A stretch of 64,000 nt of DNA from Cyanoderma ruficeps. Lineage: Eukaryota > Chordata > Aves > Passeriformes > Timaliidae. Shown in pieces: positions 13,301 to 27,700 of this stretch. The stretch's first letter is position 1, and each line of letters opens with the position of its first letter. The position numbers and the translations under genes were made by a program. The notes beneath the pieces are model-generated. The model did not search any database and was not told where the DNA came from. It saw nothing but the letters and a program-made list of their open reading frames with translations. The stretch lies in NCBI GenBank assembly GCA_008694505.1, contig VZDJ01000047.1, forward strand, positions 9,927 to 73,926. Direction: 5' to 3'.

Positions 13301-16300
13301 GCCATAATAACCATTATAAAAGTATGTAATCATTCCCATCCTAAGAGTTTGGATGTAATTGGATTTTTTGGGGCTCCCATTAGTAAAGTGCTCGCCTACA
13401 AACAGCTGGGACCAGGGGGGTCTAAACTGGGGCTCAGGTGATGTGAAGCCCTGCTTCCTTGTGACTGTGGGAGTGAGCTGGGGTTTGCAGATGGATTGGC
13501 TCTTGCTGCTCCAGCCAATGATTTTCTCTTTCCAGCTCTTCCTTGCATTTGTAGGGCTGTAAAAGAACTGCACAAGAGAAAAAACCTGCCATCATGTTAT
13601 AGCAAGGGGAGTCTGGGATTTTGAATGTTCAGTGTTTCTTCTCACTGCACAAACAGGAAGGCTGGTAATATGCACCTCAAATACCAACTATGGGTGCTAG
13701 AAAGCCTTTTTTGAGGCAGATCATAAACCTCTAAAGGGAGATCATCATCTAATTGCTGATGCAACCTGATTGCATCGGAGTGAATGGAACTGCCGAGATA
13801 CAATTAAAGAAATGCCTTATATTTGTCTTTCCAGTTGAGATACAATTGTTCATGGACCATCCCAATCTGAATTTTTATTTCAGCCTGGTTCTCCTTTCAG
13901 TAGTTACAAGGCTCTGCTGTTCCTCTCCGCGTGTTTGCATCCAGCTGATAATGTCAGGGCCCTGCTGCCCAGTCACCCAGGACTTCTGTGGATGCAAGTT
14001 CCTATTTTTCAACCTTCTTGTTATAACTTGTGTATTCTGTCTGCATGCTGCCGAGTACTACTGGAAGTATTGGTAATCCGTAAGGATTTTTTAAAAACTG
14101 TTCTCTCTGAGGGCTGGAAGAAATTTTTTCATAATTTACCATGCTGAATGCATAATAAGCATTTGTATCACTTACTGAATTCCTAGTGATATATATTTCC
14201 CAGTGGGCTGGTGGATATTGTTGCAAATCATCTGCTTTTATGAATGTCTGTGTATCGACTGTCACTTCTAGTTTTGCTGGTTTTGTTTAAGAGCATTGCA
14301 CAGATAATGGCATTTGGCCCAAAGGAAAGGTGGCTCAAAGAGTAACAGGGATTTCTTTAATGAGGTTTGTTATTATTTGTAATGCATTGACCTGGTCATG
14401 CATCAGGGTTTTATTATGTACTATAAAAACGCACAGGGCAAAAGAAGTCTTAGTTTTAAACTAATTCCAACCAAAGCATAGGTTAAATGTTAACAGAGCT
14501 GACTAACAAAAGAATAAAGCATGTTAATAAAAAAAATCCCCAAACTTTTGGGGATAGGAAGGAAAACAATTATTCCTGATTTAATTAAAGTAGCAAAGAA
14601 ATCAGCTGTTCTGGAGTTGTGGCTATTTGTGAGTTGTTTCCCTCTTGTACAGCATGCACATTTGACCTTTCGATAGAATACAGTATCTCATGGAAGAGAA
14701 AATGTCTCATTAAAAGTGAAAGCGATAGATAGCATCCATTAATCAATGGTATGGAAATTCTTTGGGCCTCAGCCTTCGTGTTTATATGTGTCTCTTGGGA
14801 ATCAATATTGTTTCCAAGTAAATAAAACAAAATCAATAGGAGACATGTATTTAATTTTGGCTGCAAATCATTAGTTTTCAGTGTTTCTTAACCTTAAGCT
14901 GCAAATAAAATCTTTAGAAAATTGTCTTTAAAAAATAAACAATACTCAGGTGACCTCAGCACATTAAATCATTCCAGCTAGAGCACCTTGCACACATCTA
15001 AGAGCTACTCCGGTGGTCACTCTTGAAAATAGGCCGTGTGCTGATTCTGAATAGAGTTAGTTTTCTTCACAGTAGCTAGTATTTCACAGGGCTGAGATTT
15101 GGATTTATGCTGGAAACAGTGTTGATAAATCAGATTTTTCTTTTAGTACTGAGCAACACTTACCCCGAGCCAGGGCCTTCTCTGCTCCTCAGCCTGTCCC
15201 AGCTGTGAGGAGGCTGGGTGTGCACGAGGAGCTGGGAGGGGACACAGTTGGGACAGCTGATCCCAGCTGAGCCGAGGGATATCCCAGACCATATGGCCTC
15301 ATGCCCAGCCATATATCTGGGGGAGAAGGAGGGAACGGGAGGCATTTGAAGTGATGGTGTTTGTTTTCCCAAGTCACTGTTATTCCTGCTGTCCTGGGGA
15401 TGCAGAACACCTGCATGCCCTGGGGAAGTGGGGAATGAATTCCTTTTTCTGCTTTGCTTGTCTGTTCATCTTTTACTTCTTAAACTGTCTTTATCTCAAC
15501 AAGCTTTCTTATGTTTACTCTTCTTTTTCTGTCCCTGATCCTGCTGGGAGGGGAGGGACTGTCTGTGTGGGGCTGAGTTACCAGGTGGAGTTAAACCACA
15601 GGCTGCAAGGAGGATTCTGCTTGGAAATATTCCATCAATGAGTGGGGAGGGTCTGTGTTAGGAATAAAACATTCTGAGTTTTTTCCCCTCACTCCTTCCT
15701 GTGTCTTCCCATTTTTCTACTCTTCTTTGGAGTCTGCTATTGTAGAGACTGCTGATATAAATCACCAGACTGCCAGTCTTGTTTCAGTCATCGTTTTGTT
15801 TTCTCTGTCACTCCCTTCTTGTATAAGTTTCTCCCGGAAGTGTTGCACCTTATCTGGTATCCTAAAAGCCATTAGAGTTGCACAAGTGTTACTATGGCTT
15901 TGCTTTTCCTTCTGCTGTGACTTGGAGGAGATACTGGGCTGTGGTGGTTTTCTTAGAAACAAACAACCCCACCTTGATTTGGGATGTAAAAAGCCCAAGG
16001 GTAACAAAAAACCTGCTGTCTTATGTTATTCCCAATGACTTAAATTGGACAACAGCTGAAGCTTAAAAAAAACAAAGTAGTAACAGAGAGTGTGGAGCAG
16101 AGCAGAACACAAACTTCTCTACAGGAAGCTAAGAAGCCAGTGAGTCATTTTTCCTCAGGGACAGAAGCAAGAGCCATTTATCACACAAAAATAAACCAGT
16201 GAATTTGGGGACACTGCCTATAGTGCAGTGCAGCATTACCTAGTCGCTATCCTATGTTGTTTCATTGAGTTATTATGTTGTAAAATTCACAAAATCCCCT

Positions 16301-17168
16301 CGGCTGAGCACCTGACTGACATTACCCAGGTGCTCAGAAAAGAATGGGCCTGTTATGAAACTGTATCCTCATTAGATGCAACCTGAAGAACATTCACCCT
16401 GCTTCCCATCACAAAAAGCCCAAACAGTGTCCTTGTTTTCTTCTGTTGGATGATTCATGTGGAGATGAAAATATTGTGGTTCCATCTTGGCTAATGTTTT
16501 TCACAATGTTGTAACCCCCATTTTTGGAGTTAGTTTTGTTTGAAAATATATACTGGGGGAAAAGGGAATGAAAACTAGGTGACAGAACTTTTAGTACTTG
16601 GCTACAGAAAGTAAAGGGTGCTTAAGACACACATTAAGATTAAAGCATAAAGGAATTTTCTTTGAAAATATTGAATATGCAGCTTACGCGGAACCAGATT
16701 TAATACTAAAAGAAACAGACTTGCAGCAGGAATGAAACTTCAATAAATCTGTTAAAAGCTATCAAGAGAAGAAGTAGCTGGTGGGAGAAAGAAGTAAAGC
16801 TAAAGACGCTTAGACTGGAGTTGAGTGAATACAGCAATAAAGTATTTGCAAATATTCCTATAAAACCTGCTGATTTGATTTACTGCTATTGCCTACAATT
16901 TTAATCACTTACAAACATCTTGTTCAGCTAATTTTTGTTCACAAGAACTAAACACAGAAGACAAAAGCAGCATGGACACTTGTGTAGATTTCTGAGGGAT
17001 TCCCACTAGAAGTTTTTCTTTTAATTTGCACAAAAAGGTTATCAGAATTGGATGTGTAATGTGGGAGATCCTGAAAGCCATGACCTATTTGTAGAGCATT
17101 TGTGAAAGCAAATTTATTATTAACAGAGTCAGAGGAGGATAATGAGAAGCAAAAGAACCTTTAAAACA
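10301..17168. other. Non-coding DNA, no gene recognised
   Basis: The longest ORFs are a minus-strand frame at 13193-13573 (126 codons) and a plus-strand frame at 15655-16038 (127 codons). Neither has a domain, repeat, signal peptide or good flanking splice sites, and both overlap ORFs of similar size in other frames, as random open stretches do. The segment around 15170-15340 is somewhat more GC-rich than its surroundings but has few CpGs. Confidence 0.6.
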
Positions 17169-17202
17169 CCTTTTTCCCCTCACCCCCTCCCTCTTTCCCA
17201 CC
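17169..17202 (+). repeat. Pyrimidine-rich (C/T) tract
   Basis: This is an almost pure run of C and T with only a few A. It could act as a polypyrimidine tract, but no AG acceptor with an open frame follows closely. It is best read as low-complexity sequence. Confidence 0.7.
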
Positions 17203-20200
17203 GATAGTGCAGGGAGACAGCATGTGGGGGTTTCTGGTCAGTTTGTCACCTATAATGAGTCACAGCAGTGAGTTTGTATTTGTTCTTACAAACATTTGTT
17301 CTTCCAGGTTCGTTTGCTAAGGCAATGTTCTAACTGTCAAATTGTTTATTCCTGCTCTAGTTCATGTTCCTGTATGTAGATGTAGAGAAGCCACCTTCGA
17401 CCCATAGTGACCACCTGCTGAAATTTGATTTTTGAATGGCTCTGGAAGCTTGGAGATGGTACTTTGTAAGTGAACTTTTCTAAGGCTCCATTCAAATCTA
17501 CCAAGTGTGGATTAAAGGAACCTCTTAGAGAAAGCTGATGATAAAGTCCAAATGAGGTCACTGTCAACTTCACTGTAGATTTCAAACAAAGAGAAATTAC
17601 TGAAAATAGTTTATTTAATGTGTCTTCCTTGATACCAAAGGTACCAATTAACAAGGAAGTATTGCAAGTTAAGAGTCCTTTTTGCTGCCAATAACTGTCA
17701 TACAAGATACATTAGTTCACTTACAGGCACTCTGCCACAGGAATTTTATTCCTCTCATAAATTTAAGCATGAATTATTGTGAGGGAATCACACAAAGGTT
17801 CCTACTAAATAACATACATTACAGTTAAGATAATAATTTCTTTCATGACCTAGTGACAATAATGACAAGTAAATGGTCGTCTTGTTGGTAGCAATGCAAA
17901 TATATGTCAAATGGGTCTGGAGGCAGAGAGCCTCTGATCTAGTGTCCAGCTCTGTGTTGCTACTTCACTTGCTATTTTGATCCTGAATTCATCCCAGTTT
18001 GAAATTGGTTTACTTGTAAAATATTTTAGAATATGCTAGTTTTACTCTGCTTAATTGTGTTTTCCTGATCAGCTAAATTCTAGAACTCAGCTGATCCTCC
18101 AGCTGGATACAGCTGGGTCAGGCAGCAATAAAGCAACAGTCAGAATGGAATAGTCACATAAATTGTGATGAATCAGAACTTCCCTTTCTGGAGAGGAAAA
18201 ATAAAATCTAAATCTACTAAAATTGAAACATAATAAAATAAAATGCCTCTAAAACAGGGTAATCGTGTGCATTTGCCTTTAAATCATACTTTATAGGATT
18301 TAAAATGTACTTTCAATTTTTGCCCCTTTATTTTTTACAGTCTTGGAAAACCAATGTGTTGAATGTGACTTTGAGAATAATGCAATGCAGCCAGCATAGC
18401 TCTGCTCCCAGACAGAACCATGTTTTTTATTCAAATGAAAATATTCAATAAATTCCTTTTGTGCTGGATTGGCTATTCTTTAGTATAAATAAGTTCCCAG
18501 TACAATTAATAGCTAACCAAAAGAGAAGAATACTTTTTCAAGATGTTGGTGGAGGAAATGAGTTTCAGAGAATGCTGTGAATTGCTCTGGTAGTATCTTT
18601 TTCGAAATGTAATACTGAGCTGCAATTGTAGTCAATTATCAGCTTTTGTCTACTATGCTTTAATCCTTATAGTAATTTTGTTCTTTGCTAGTATGCATAG
18701 CCCCAAAAAAGAAATGGAACAAGATGCCTAAATTGCTGACTGTCTTGTGTGCACTATTGATTGGGCTCATTGATGCTGTGTTATCTAAGACTAAATTGGC
18801 ATCAATTTTCTCCCTGAAGCCTGAAGATTTTGTGTTCTATTTAATTGTTAGAGGAAGGTCAGCACAGACTGTACCCTCTGGCTTTTAATTTTAGATGGAA
18901 ATGTCCTAAATGAATTGAAAACTGCATGTCAGCAAAATGTACTCCTGCTGAAAGCAATGTGTAGGTTTCTCATGTTTTGCGTTTGTGATGACATAAGCTT
19001 TGACCTTGGCCTGTATCTTTTTGAAAGAAGGGTAGTATTTGTTCTCTTCAGCCTAATAGCAGCACTGTTGGTAGGAACTGTGCTCTTGTGTGAACAACAG
19101 CTCCTGCCCTGCTGCAATTTGTAGCACTGGATGGAAAAGAACTTTTTTATATATTGAAGTGCTGTTCTTTATAATTTCTCAGTGTAAGGATCCTGACTTC
19201 TGTCTTTATACAGTCAAAATGGAGGTGGAAGAGACAGGCATGATTAAGGCTTAGCATGGTAAATGAATAGCTTTACCCATTTGGCTGGTCCTGTGGCCAG
19301 TCTGGCAGATGGAGAGCTGAATTTGTGAGTAGGACCATTCCTGCAGCCTAAGGACTTTGAGTTTATCCTTTCTCTTATTTTCCAACTATGACAGACAGGA
19401 AAGAGTGTTCCACTGTGATATCTGTCTTTTCCTAAAAAGGAGAGTCCTGATTATTTCTCCCTGAATGCTCATTGAGGACAAGGAGATGGGAGGAAGCATG
19501 AATAAAAACTCTAATTTGTAAGCAACTGGGAGGATGGAGCTGTCAGCATAGCCTGTGGTGGGCTCTCCTAAAAGAAGGGTATCCATCCCAGAGAGATCCA
19601 CATCTCTGTGACAGCCAGGGAGGAATCCTGTGCTGGTGCAGGGCAAGAAAATATTTTTTTAGCATCTGCTTTTGAAATTATTTCAGGGCATTTGTATTCA
19701 ATGCTACAGTTGAATGCATGGGGACAGAATTTTATTCTCCCTCTCCCTGAGCTCACCAAAAACATACAGCAAAAACCCTCTCAACACCTCAAGCCCATTT
19801 CCCTCAGGGCTTTGGCTCATATTTTCATTTTGAGACAGACATTTGTGAGTAGAAGAATAGCTGGCCATCTGTTTGGGAGGTAAGAGGTGAAATACATCTG
19901 GTCCTCTGATTACCTTACCACCCCCACACCCCCCTCTGCTCACAAATTCTTTACATCCTGAGAAGAAACAAATTGTTTCCTCTTGCAGCCCAATGAGGGC
20001 AAGAAGAAAATGGAACAACTGAAAAACTTCTTATCATATAAAGAATAGTTGGAGGATGAAAGTGGCCTGAGGGTATCATTGTGACTTTGAATGATATTGG
20101 GAAGTTTTACTGGTCTCTTTGCAGAGGTCTGCATAAGCGGTTTACACTTGGTTGAATTTAGAAATTTTTCTGATTTGATCAGAGATTTTACTTCTGTTTT

Positions 20201-21179
20201 TCCCAGTGGCTCAGGGGCAGTCAGGCAATTGCATTTGGGAGATCTTTCATGTCTCCAGTTCGACCATCTGTCAATAAAACATGTGCAGCAGTTCAGATGT
20301 TACAAGGAAACACACAGAACACACTGGGCAAAATGCTGGAAGCTCTTTTTCTCTTATTTTTCCCTAAGCCTGCAGCCAAGGAGAGCCATGGAGCAGATGT
20401 AAGCCCAAAAGCGTGTGTGCTTCTGTACATAGAATAATTGAAAGCTGAATTTCAGTCTTTGAGTATGAACCAGCTTTGAGAAATACAAGGCACTTATGCA
20501 GTGTTTGTGGGAGTTGGTGTCAAACCCAGGTGTAAAATATCTAAACAGGAAGATTAATGTAGACTTTACACAGACTGTTTTACCAGCAAGAGGATGTGGC
20601 AGAGTTTATAGATTCTACAATTGCTTAGCTTAGAATATCCAGGAAGGGTTTGGGACATGTCACCCACTGGCTCCTTGAGATGGCTGTCATTGAGAAGGAT
20701 GAGCAAGCCTGGGAAGTGTGTGATTGTCAGGTCTGGCCTTGAGTGAAGGTGGAGGAAAATCCACCACTCCAGCTCTGCATCCTGCTGAAGGGAGCCAGGT
20801 CCCTTTTCATCTTCCTTCATGTCCCTTTCTTGTTCTGGGTTTTTTGTCACAACATGTGCTTTTGGCCTCACAGCAGGAGGAGATAAAGATAGGACTAAAA
20901 GAAGAACTGAGTTCCAGTTTTCTTTCAAAACTCCCTGATGCAGTCCCAATTTTTCTGCTAATGAGATGTAAGAACTGCTGTAAGTCCATCGGTCAAGCTG
21001 CATAAATGCTGTGCTGCATACGTAGCATATCTTCTTGGTGGCTTAAAAAGTTGGGTCAAAGAGAGTGCAAAGGCAGTGCTTAGTTATTAAGTGCCTTGAT
21101 GGTTACTAGGTGGAAAAAACTGATTTATGTTTGAAAAAAGTATTTTCTAAAAGCGCAACCAGGAAAGATGAGCTGAGTG
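17203..21179. other. Non-coding DNA, no gene recognised
   Basis: The longest ORF is on the minus strand at 20566-21003 (145 codons), with no recognisable motif and with competing ORFs on the other strand. A C-rich stretch lies at about 19918-19937. A cluster of CAGCTG-like E-box words occurs at about 18070-18125, which is suggestive at most. No transposon is recognised. Confidence 0.6.
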
Positions 21180-21190
21180 TTTTTTTTTTT
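21180..21190 (+). repeat. Poly-T run
   Basis: Eleven consecutive T. No transposon body is recognised upstream or downstream that would make it the tail of a retroposed copy. Confidence 0.85.
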
Positions 21191-21241
21191 AATGGACCAT
21201 GATTTGAGACAACACTGAGACCAAGTTGAATTCAACACTTA

Positions 21242-21313
21242 GCAAGGTAAATTTCTGGCTTAAGTAATTTCACTTTGCAAGGTAAATTTCTGGCTTAAGT
21301 AATTTCACTTTGC
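21242..21313 (+). repeat. Exact 35-bp tandem duplication
   Basis: A 35-bp unit beginning GCAAGGTAAATTTCTGG at 21242 is repeated without any difference from 21277, and the first two bases of a third unit follow. The perfect identity suggests a recent replication-slippage or end-joining event, or possibly an assembly artefact. Each unit contains AAGGTAAAT, which resembles a splice donor, so the duplication also doubles a weak donor-like site. I see no coding context. Confidence 0.95.
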
Positions 21314-24300
21314 TTTCTTCATGATATCTTCCTCATTCCCTCTCTACCTCAATGTCCTTTTTCACCTTCAAGCACCCCCACCTCCCTGCCCATGCCAAGG
21401 CAGGAACTTGGTGCTGGGGCACAGGGGCCAGAGAGAAGCTGAGGGCTACAGGTCATGGGCATTGGTGAGGTCAGAACTGCCCTTCCTCAGTCCTGGCAGT
21501 TGGGGTCATTCAGGTGATACATCACAGGGCCAGGAACACTAGAGTCCTGTCTAGAAACAACATTTGGATAACCTTGCTCCATCTGGTCTCCCTTTGTTTG
21601 CAGGAGAGGCTGGTCCTGCAATGTTTGTGCTTTGGATGCTGCAGAGGCTGGAAAACAGCACATACTGAAGGGGAGGTCAGTGAAGGAAGCAGATAATGTG
21701 TTTGTGTGATAAATCCTGATCCGTTTTCCTTTCATTTTCCTGGCATGACCATTTCCAGAGGGACCCATAACCATGAGAGGTGCCTTGCGTGTGCCGCAGC
21801 TTTGCTGCAGAGCTCAAAAGTCATGAAAATCTGAAAGGTGGCACTGAGGTTTTACTGCAGAGCTCTGCTTAAAGAGCTACCATGGGCCTCCCTTTGCAGA
21901 GATGGGAGTTTCTGAAAAAACCTAGGGAAAAAATGTTTCAGTTCCTTAAGAAAAAGGGAGTAACCTTAAATGCTTTGGGAACAGAGATTTGTTTTTTCCA
22001 GATCTAGGCTTCCTTCATGCATAACAAGAGTTACTTTTGGTTTATACAGAGCTAATTTTGGAAGACATTTTTCTCTAGTGATTGCTAAAGTTTTGCTAAT
22101 GTTTTGTTCTGATGTGTAGAGCAAATGGAATTATTTTCTATTGGGAAAAGAAATGAAAAGCAGCATTTCTCAAATAACCCAGTTCAGTGGGATAAGGGAG
22201 AACTGTTACCATGAGCAGGAACCTCTTAGTGAAGGTGCACACTAGGAGATTTGTGGCATTATTCTTTCTTCTTGCAATTTCTTCTGTGGCAGACCTAGTT
22301 GTTTCCATTGCTCCCTCTCTTTCTGCACAGCTAAAATGGGGATAGCCATGCCAGCTTTCCTGCAAGACGAGGCAAAGCTTGAACTCTCTGGGTCAGGTCC
22401 TGCTCACTGTGTCCCATCCAACCCACCTGCTAGGTCAGAGCTCCCTGTGCTGGATTTTTGTCTCACTCATTTGGCACATCCTACACCAGATGCTTGAATT
22501 TATTGTTCTGTTGTGTTGAGGTTTGATAAGGAATGGCCCTTCTCTTCCCACTTTGTCTCTTGGAAGGCTGTATTTAGGAGAGCTGGATTTTTTTCCTCTT
22601 CCTATAGCTCTTTAAATGCTAAGGGCTCCATGTAGAATAGTTAGTGTTCTCCATCTTGTAGGTTTTGGGAAATTAGATTTTTCTAGCACATGGGAAGATC
22701 AGACATTCAGAGGGACTGCTGTGATGTGTTATGTGAAACACCTTGAGTTCTGTTCTTGCAGAACACATTAAAGGTCATATTGCCCTGAACTGTTCTCCTT
22801 CTACCCACCTGGTGTCTTGAGCTCATTTCCTTACACTGAAAAAATAACTGGGAAAGAATTGACTCAGAAAATAGTTCACAGTGATGCAATTCTCTAGACT
22901 TTTTAAAGGTAGGAAGAGATATTTAAGTAATATATCAGTTGGTTTTGGACACCTCAACCTGCACCTGTAGCTGTTTTCTCCCTGATACAGGTAGGTCTGT
23001 CCTTGTCATTCTTGTCTGAGCTCTCTGAAGAACCCTGGTCACAGATGTACTGTAGTGATTTATTGCATAGAATGAAGTGGGCGAGAGCAATAAAGGTTGT
23101 TTATAAATTGGGTTTCTAGCACTGTTGGACTGTTGTAGTTTTGCAGTGTAGTTCCCAGTACCTCATCTGCATGTTCAGCATTCAATACTCAGGCTTACTT
23201 CGAAGTTTTTGGTTTTTGTTGGCCTGCTAAAGGAAGCATTGGACCAGTGTTACAGTAGAATATCTGCTCATGAAGCCACTGAGGAGAACTTTTAAATCAT
23301 CTCTCTGCTCTGTATTGTAAATTCATGCTACTCGAGGTAAGCATCTTGTTTTAGCACAGTATGTATCTCAATTTTCAGAACAAAATCCATATGTAACTCT
23401 GTTCCTTTCAGTAGATCCCTGTAATAACAAACTGTGAGTGTTTCCCTCTGTTCTTGCCTTAAAAGCAATTTATGTGGTAGTAATATAAAATTGAATACTC
23501 TGGGAGTTTTTTGTTTATTTTCTTGTTTTTTAGCATGTGTTGTCATCATAATTTTGTGATATAGAAAACAGTGGAATCCTTTTTAAAAACACATTCTTAC
23601 CTGTGACTTGGTCAGAACTTTAAGATTTCACTGACTGACTTCCATTTTCTACAAATTCAACTGAAGTCATTGGTTGTCTTTATGTTGTCATGTGTCATCA
23701 TAGTAGGCTGAGGACTGGCAACATGTTAATTTCCTAATTAACAAATTATTGTTTGTCCTTATTAACAGACTATTCCAAAGAGTGGGATTGGAATAAAACT
23801 GCAAACCATCCATGGGAATGAAACAGAGGACAAGCCGTAGAGTTCAGACACAGAGAACACTGTATAACAAGACAAATCTAACAAATAATAAAATTAAACC
23901 CACAGGGCACTGTCCCAGTGACACAGAGATGTGGAACAGCCAGCAATAAGCTGCCTTGTCTGGGGACCCGTGGTGACCAGGCAATGCCCAGGCACTGGGC
24001 CACGGTACTGACTAAGGTGATCCTTTGTCCAGTTTGCTGCTGCTGACTAAAGCCAGATTGTTGTACTGTTTGATTTAGGAATAATTTACAATGATGTATT
24101 CTGGTTGATACATTCATATCCTGTAGTGCATTCTTCCATTAAATTCAGAACATGCATTTTATAGAGTATAGAACCCATTTAAACCAGGGAATTGACAGTA
24201 ATGAAACAGTGCTTCTCACACAAAATACTAAAATAGGCTTTTGAGGCATATAAATTTATATAAAGTCTCTGTTGCTCCAACTGAGCCTTATAAATGCAAA

Positions 24301-24651
24301 TTATCAACCATTTCTTACTTGCATCAGGTAAAGTACCATCTAAACATGTTTGGACATCAGAAGTGTTCATTTTTTGCATGCTGTTGTAAATCTGTTCCTT
24401 GACAACCTGATAAAATGCAAAATGACAGAGACATGTAGTTAATGTTCATTGGCAATATTTTTATATATTTGTTGTCGCAACTGAATTAACTTATGTGAAA
24501 AACAAAAAAGGCTTCAAGTGAATTTAAATTATTGCTTGTCATAGAGTATATGTATTAAAATAGCCAATAGTAGTTACAGTAAAATCTATAGTACCCTCCC
24601 ACCCAGTGGGTTGATTGCAATGATAATTAACTAAGAGAGGAAAAAAGGCGT
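21314..24651. other. Non-coding DNA, no gene recognised
   Basis: ORFs reach at most 95 codons. A slightly GC-richer patch lies at about 23895-24015 with CpGs still scarce, so it is not a CpG island. No recognised transposon, tRNA or tandem repeat. Confidence 0.6.
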
Positions 24652-24715
24652 AAGAAAAAAGATAAAAGAAAAAAGATAAAAGACTTTTCTGGGCAAAGAA
24701 AAAAGATAAAAGACT
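24652..24715 (+). repeat. Short purine-rich repeat, three copies
   Basis: The word AAGAAAAAAGATAAAAG occurs three times, near 24652, 24666 and 24696. The first two copies overlap and the third is separated by a short spacer. The third copy shares the following GACT with the second, which suggests a small segmental duplication within a purine-rich tract. Confidence 0.85.
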
Positions 24716-27700
24716 GAATTCACCTAATTGCAACTTTTAGTTGTGGCTTCTCAATTGGATTACCTCAAGATGTGAAAGGGATCCCTCTCTCTTAAGTTCC
24801 TTTTATGCTAGAGATGTTATCTCCCCATGGCTTGCGTTCAGACCTTAAGTCATGCAACACCATTATAAGTAAAAATTATTCTTTTCAATCTCCCATTTCT
24901 GAGCATGTGAATACTTCAGCCCAGTTAAGGATGCTTCAGATATTTTTCTCTTTCCAAATGGTGTTAGTAGTGCACTTCAACAAGCAGTTTCCCAGTGTTG
25001 CTGCACGGGAATTTATGGAGATTACTTTTAGGATACTTTTGCTGCTCCCATGCCTTTATAAGAAATAGCTCACAAAGGAGACTGGGTGTGAGGTGTCCAT
25101 AGGCAGCCTGTGGAGTTGGGGCTCACAGGTCTGCAGGGAAATGCTCTGTTATTCCCAGTTCCGTAAGCAGTCTCACAGCCGATATAGAGTAACACAAGGA
25201 TTCAGATAACGATCACATTCACAGATGCTGTTTCTTGAAAAACAGGTAACAAAGGACTCTCGAAGATGCTAACCTTACACTGTGCTTGCCTGTAATGAGA
25301 TTTTGAAACTGGAGCAGAGAGAATAGCAGGGTGAACTATTAAAATTCAGCTGTACAACTGGCAGAAAGGTAACGTGAGCTAATTCCACAGACACTTGCTA
25401 CAGCCTTTTGTTCTTGTCTTTCTTTGTGTTTTGCTTAATTAAAGAGCACAAATCTAACCTGAAAATGTCTGTATGAGTACTGCATACTTCTTTGTCCTAG
25501 GCTTATGTGCAGTACTGTTAAGATCTTTTTGCACATGGCTGTTTTAGCCAATAAATATAAGTAAGGCAGGCAGGGAGTCGTGTGTTTGAGATTTCAGAAG
25601 GGTCTGGGCATGATTAGCATAGACTGCTAGGGAAACAGGTGGGAAGGATTAAACATGCTCAGATCACTTTCAGGCTTTTTGTCAGGGTCCTGTTTATCAC
25701 TTCAAACAACAAAACCACCCTTACAAAGCCGGACAAAATGAATTGTCTTTCTTCAGCCAACACAGCTGCCAGCTGCTTCACTTGCCTGCCTGATTTCAGG
25801 AGTCACCTTGCCCTGCTGACCCTACAAGCAAGTCCCTTATAAACTAGGGAAGACCTGGCTCCACACCTGGATGTGTGGCAGAAGAGGTACTGGATTTTAA
25901 GATGCATACCACGAACATGTACAATTACATGTAAATAATCCCTAATTATTAAGCTCTGTGGTTAAGAAATACTCAGAAGGAGATACAGAGTTACTGTGTC
26001 TTCTTCCTTGGCCAAGGGAAGGCATTTCCAGCCATTTCATGAATGACAACTCTGCTCCTAGCTTAGGAAGTAAATTATGCCCTTGATGTAAGGCCATATT
26101 GGTGTATTTAAATTTTCTTTTTCAGGCTGAAGTTGGTTCTGCTGTAAATCTACCACTTTCTGTAGATGAATAATGTGAATTTGGTTAGTGAATGTTATCA
26201 TGACCATGTCCCTTTAACAAACGTAACAGTGTGTAGCTAGGCCTGCAACAATTAATTACTTGGACTCTCTTGGTAATGAATAACCGAAGGATATTAACAG
26301 CCTATTCAGGAGGAGGACTGGCACTGTTATTTCAAAAAAAATAGTTTGTAGAAATGTTCCCAGCGTAAGGTGTGTTATTATAATGTTGCATTTCAAGAAC
26401 AAATGTTAATTGAATTTTTCTGTTGAAATAATTTAATTCTAGTCTTGTTGGTTCACAGAAATAACACATTTACACCAAGTAAATATCCCAAAGTTTTCCA
26501 TAATGAAATTGTAATAAGTTAAAGGCAAAAACTGTAGGAGGGGGGAATACAGGTGACCTTGCCCCTGATAAGTAACAGCTGATTTCTTTAGTAGACAGTC
26601 GGCATTAATGTTAATCATAACAAGCAAAGAATTGGGAATTCTCCTTACTCTGGGTTAGATGTGTGGTGGGATGGGGGAGCTTGTCTTCCCTGTGGAAATT
26701 CTGATGGGCACGGAAATGCAGAAGGACCCTGTCCTGTCTTGTGCGTCCTGGTGCCTGAACAACCATGGCAACAAGATGAGCATCTGACCAGTAGCATCTG
26801 CTGTTGGTACTAGTATTTAGGAAAAATAATAATTAATTAACATGCAACAGTCATATTTTCTAGGAGAAAAAGGGAATCTAGTATTTTTCCTATTATTACT
26901 ACTACAGATGTTTATTGTAGCTGTGATGATGAGGAAGATCTGAGCCTAACCTGAGGGGTCGTTTAATGAGTTACAGTGGCACAGGCTAGCAGGAAAGTGG
27001 AAGGGAGGGTACAGGAGACCAGAAGGTAAGAGACCAACAGTGGGCACGAAACAGTAGTTAAATGTGTCCTTTAATAAAGGCTAAGCTGTCAGCGAGGCTG
27101 CGGCAGGTGGTGGTGGAGCCCTTCCTGGGTAGGTGCCCCCTGTGAGGGGTGAGCCCATGTCAGGGGCTCAGACAGGGCTGGAGCCAGGCAGCAGGATTGC
27201 AGCTTAGCATCGCTGGCTTGCGAGTGCTTTGTACCTTGGCCAAAGAAAACCTGGGACATTGTTCCTGTGTGTTTCTTCATTTGCAGTAAAATCCCCAAAG
27301 GGGTTTTGTTTTGTTCTGTAAGTGCAAACCCTCATTTTAATGTGTGAAGTGCTGCCTGCTTTCACTCTGTTGCCTCTCAAACACAGACAGAACCTCTGAC
27401 TGTGGCTTGCTGGGTCTTCACATAAGGTCATCCACTTAAAGGTTAAAGGGAAGTTCTTCTGGGTCATGCAAGCATTTACTTGTTGGTTAGAATGTGTTCG
27501 CCTGGACTTGACAAAAATAACATCAATTAGTATGATTTTTCTGAGAAACAGGAGTGATCTTATCAAATTTTGGGAGGAGGTTAATGCTAATGCAAGTTAT
27601 TTGTATGGCTTCACATTGAAGACTTTCAATTTGCAGCATGAATAGTTCAATTTCTATTTAGGGTCCAATTCCAGAGGAAGTATAATTACAGCTAAGGGGT

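Noticed and set aside
13193..13573. Minus-strand ORF of 126 codons, considered as a retroelement fragment
   Set aside because: No protease, reverse transcriptase or other retroelement motif is visible.
20566..21003. Minus-strand ORF of 145 codons
   Set aside because: No domain, signal peptide or splice context, and it overlaps plus-strand ORFs of 93 codons. Length is within chance for 64 kb.
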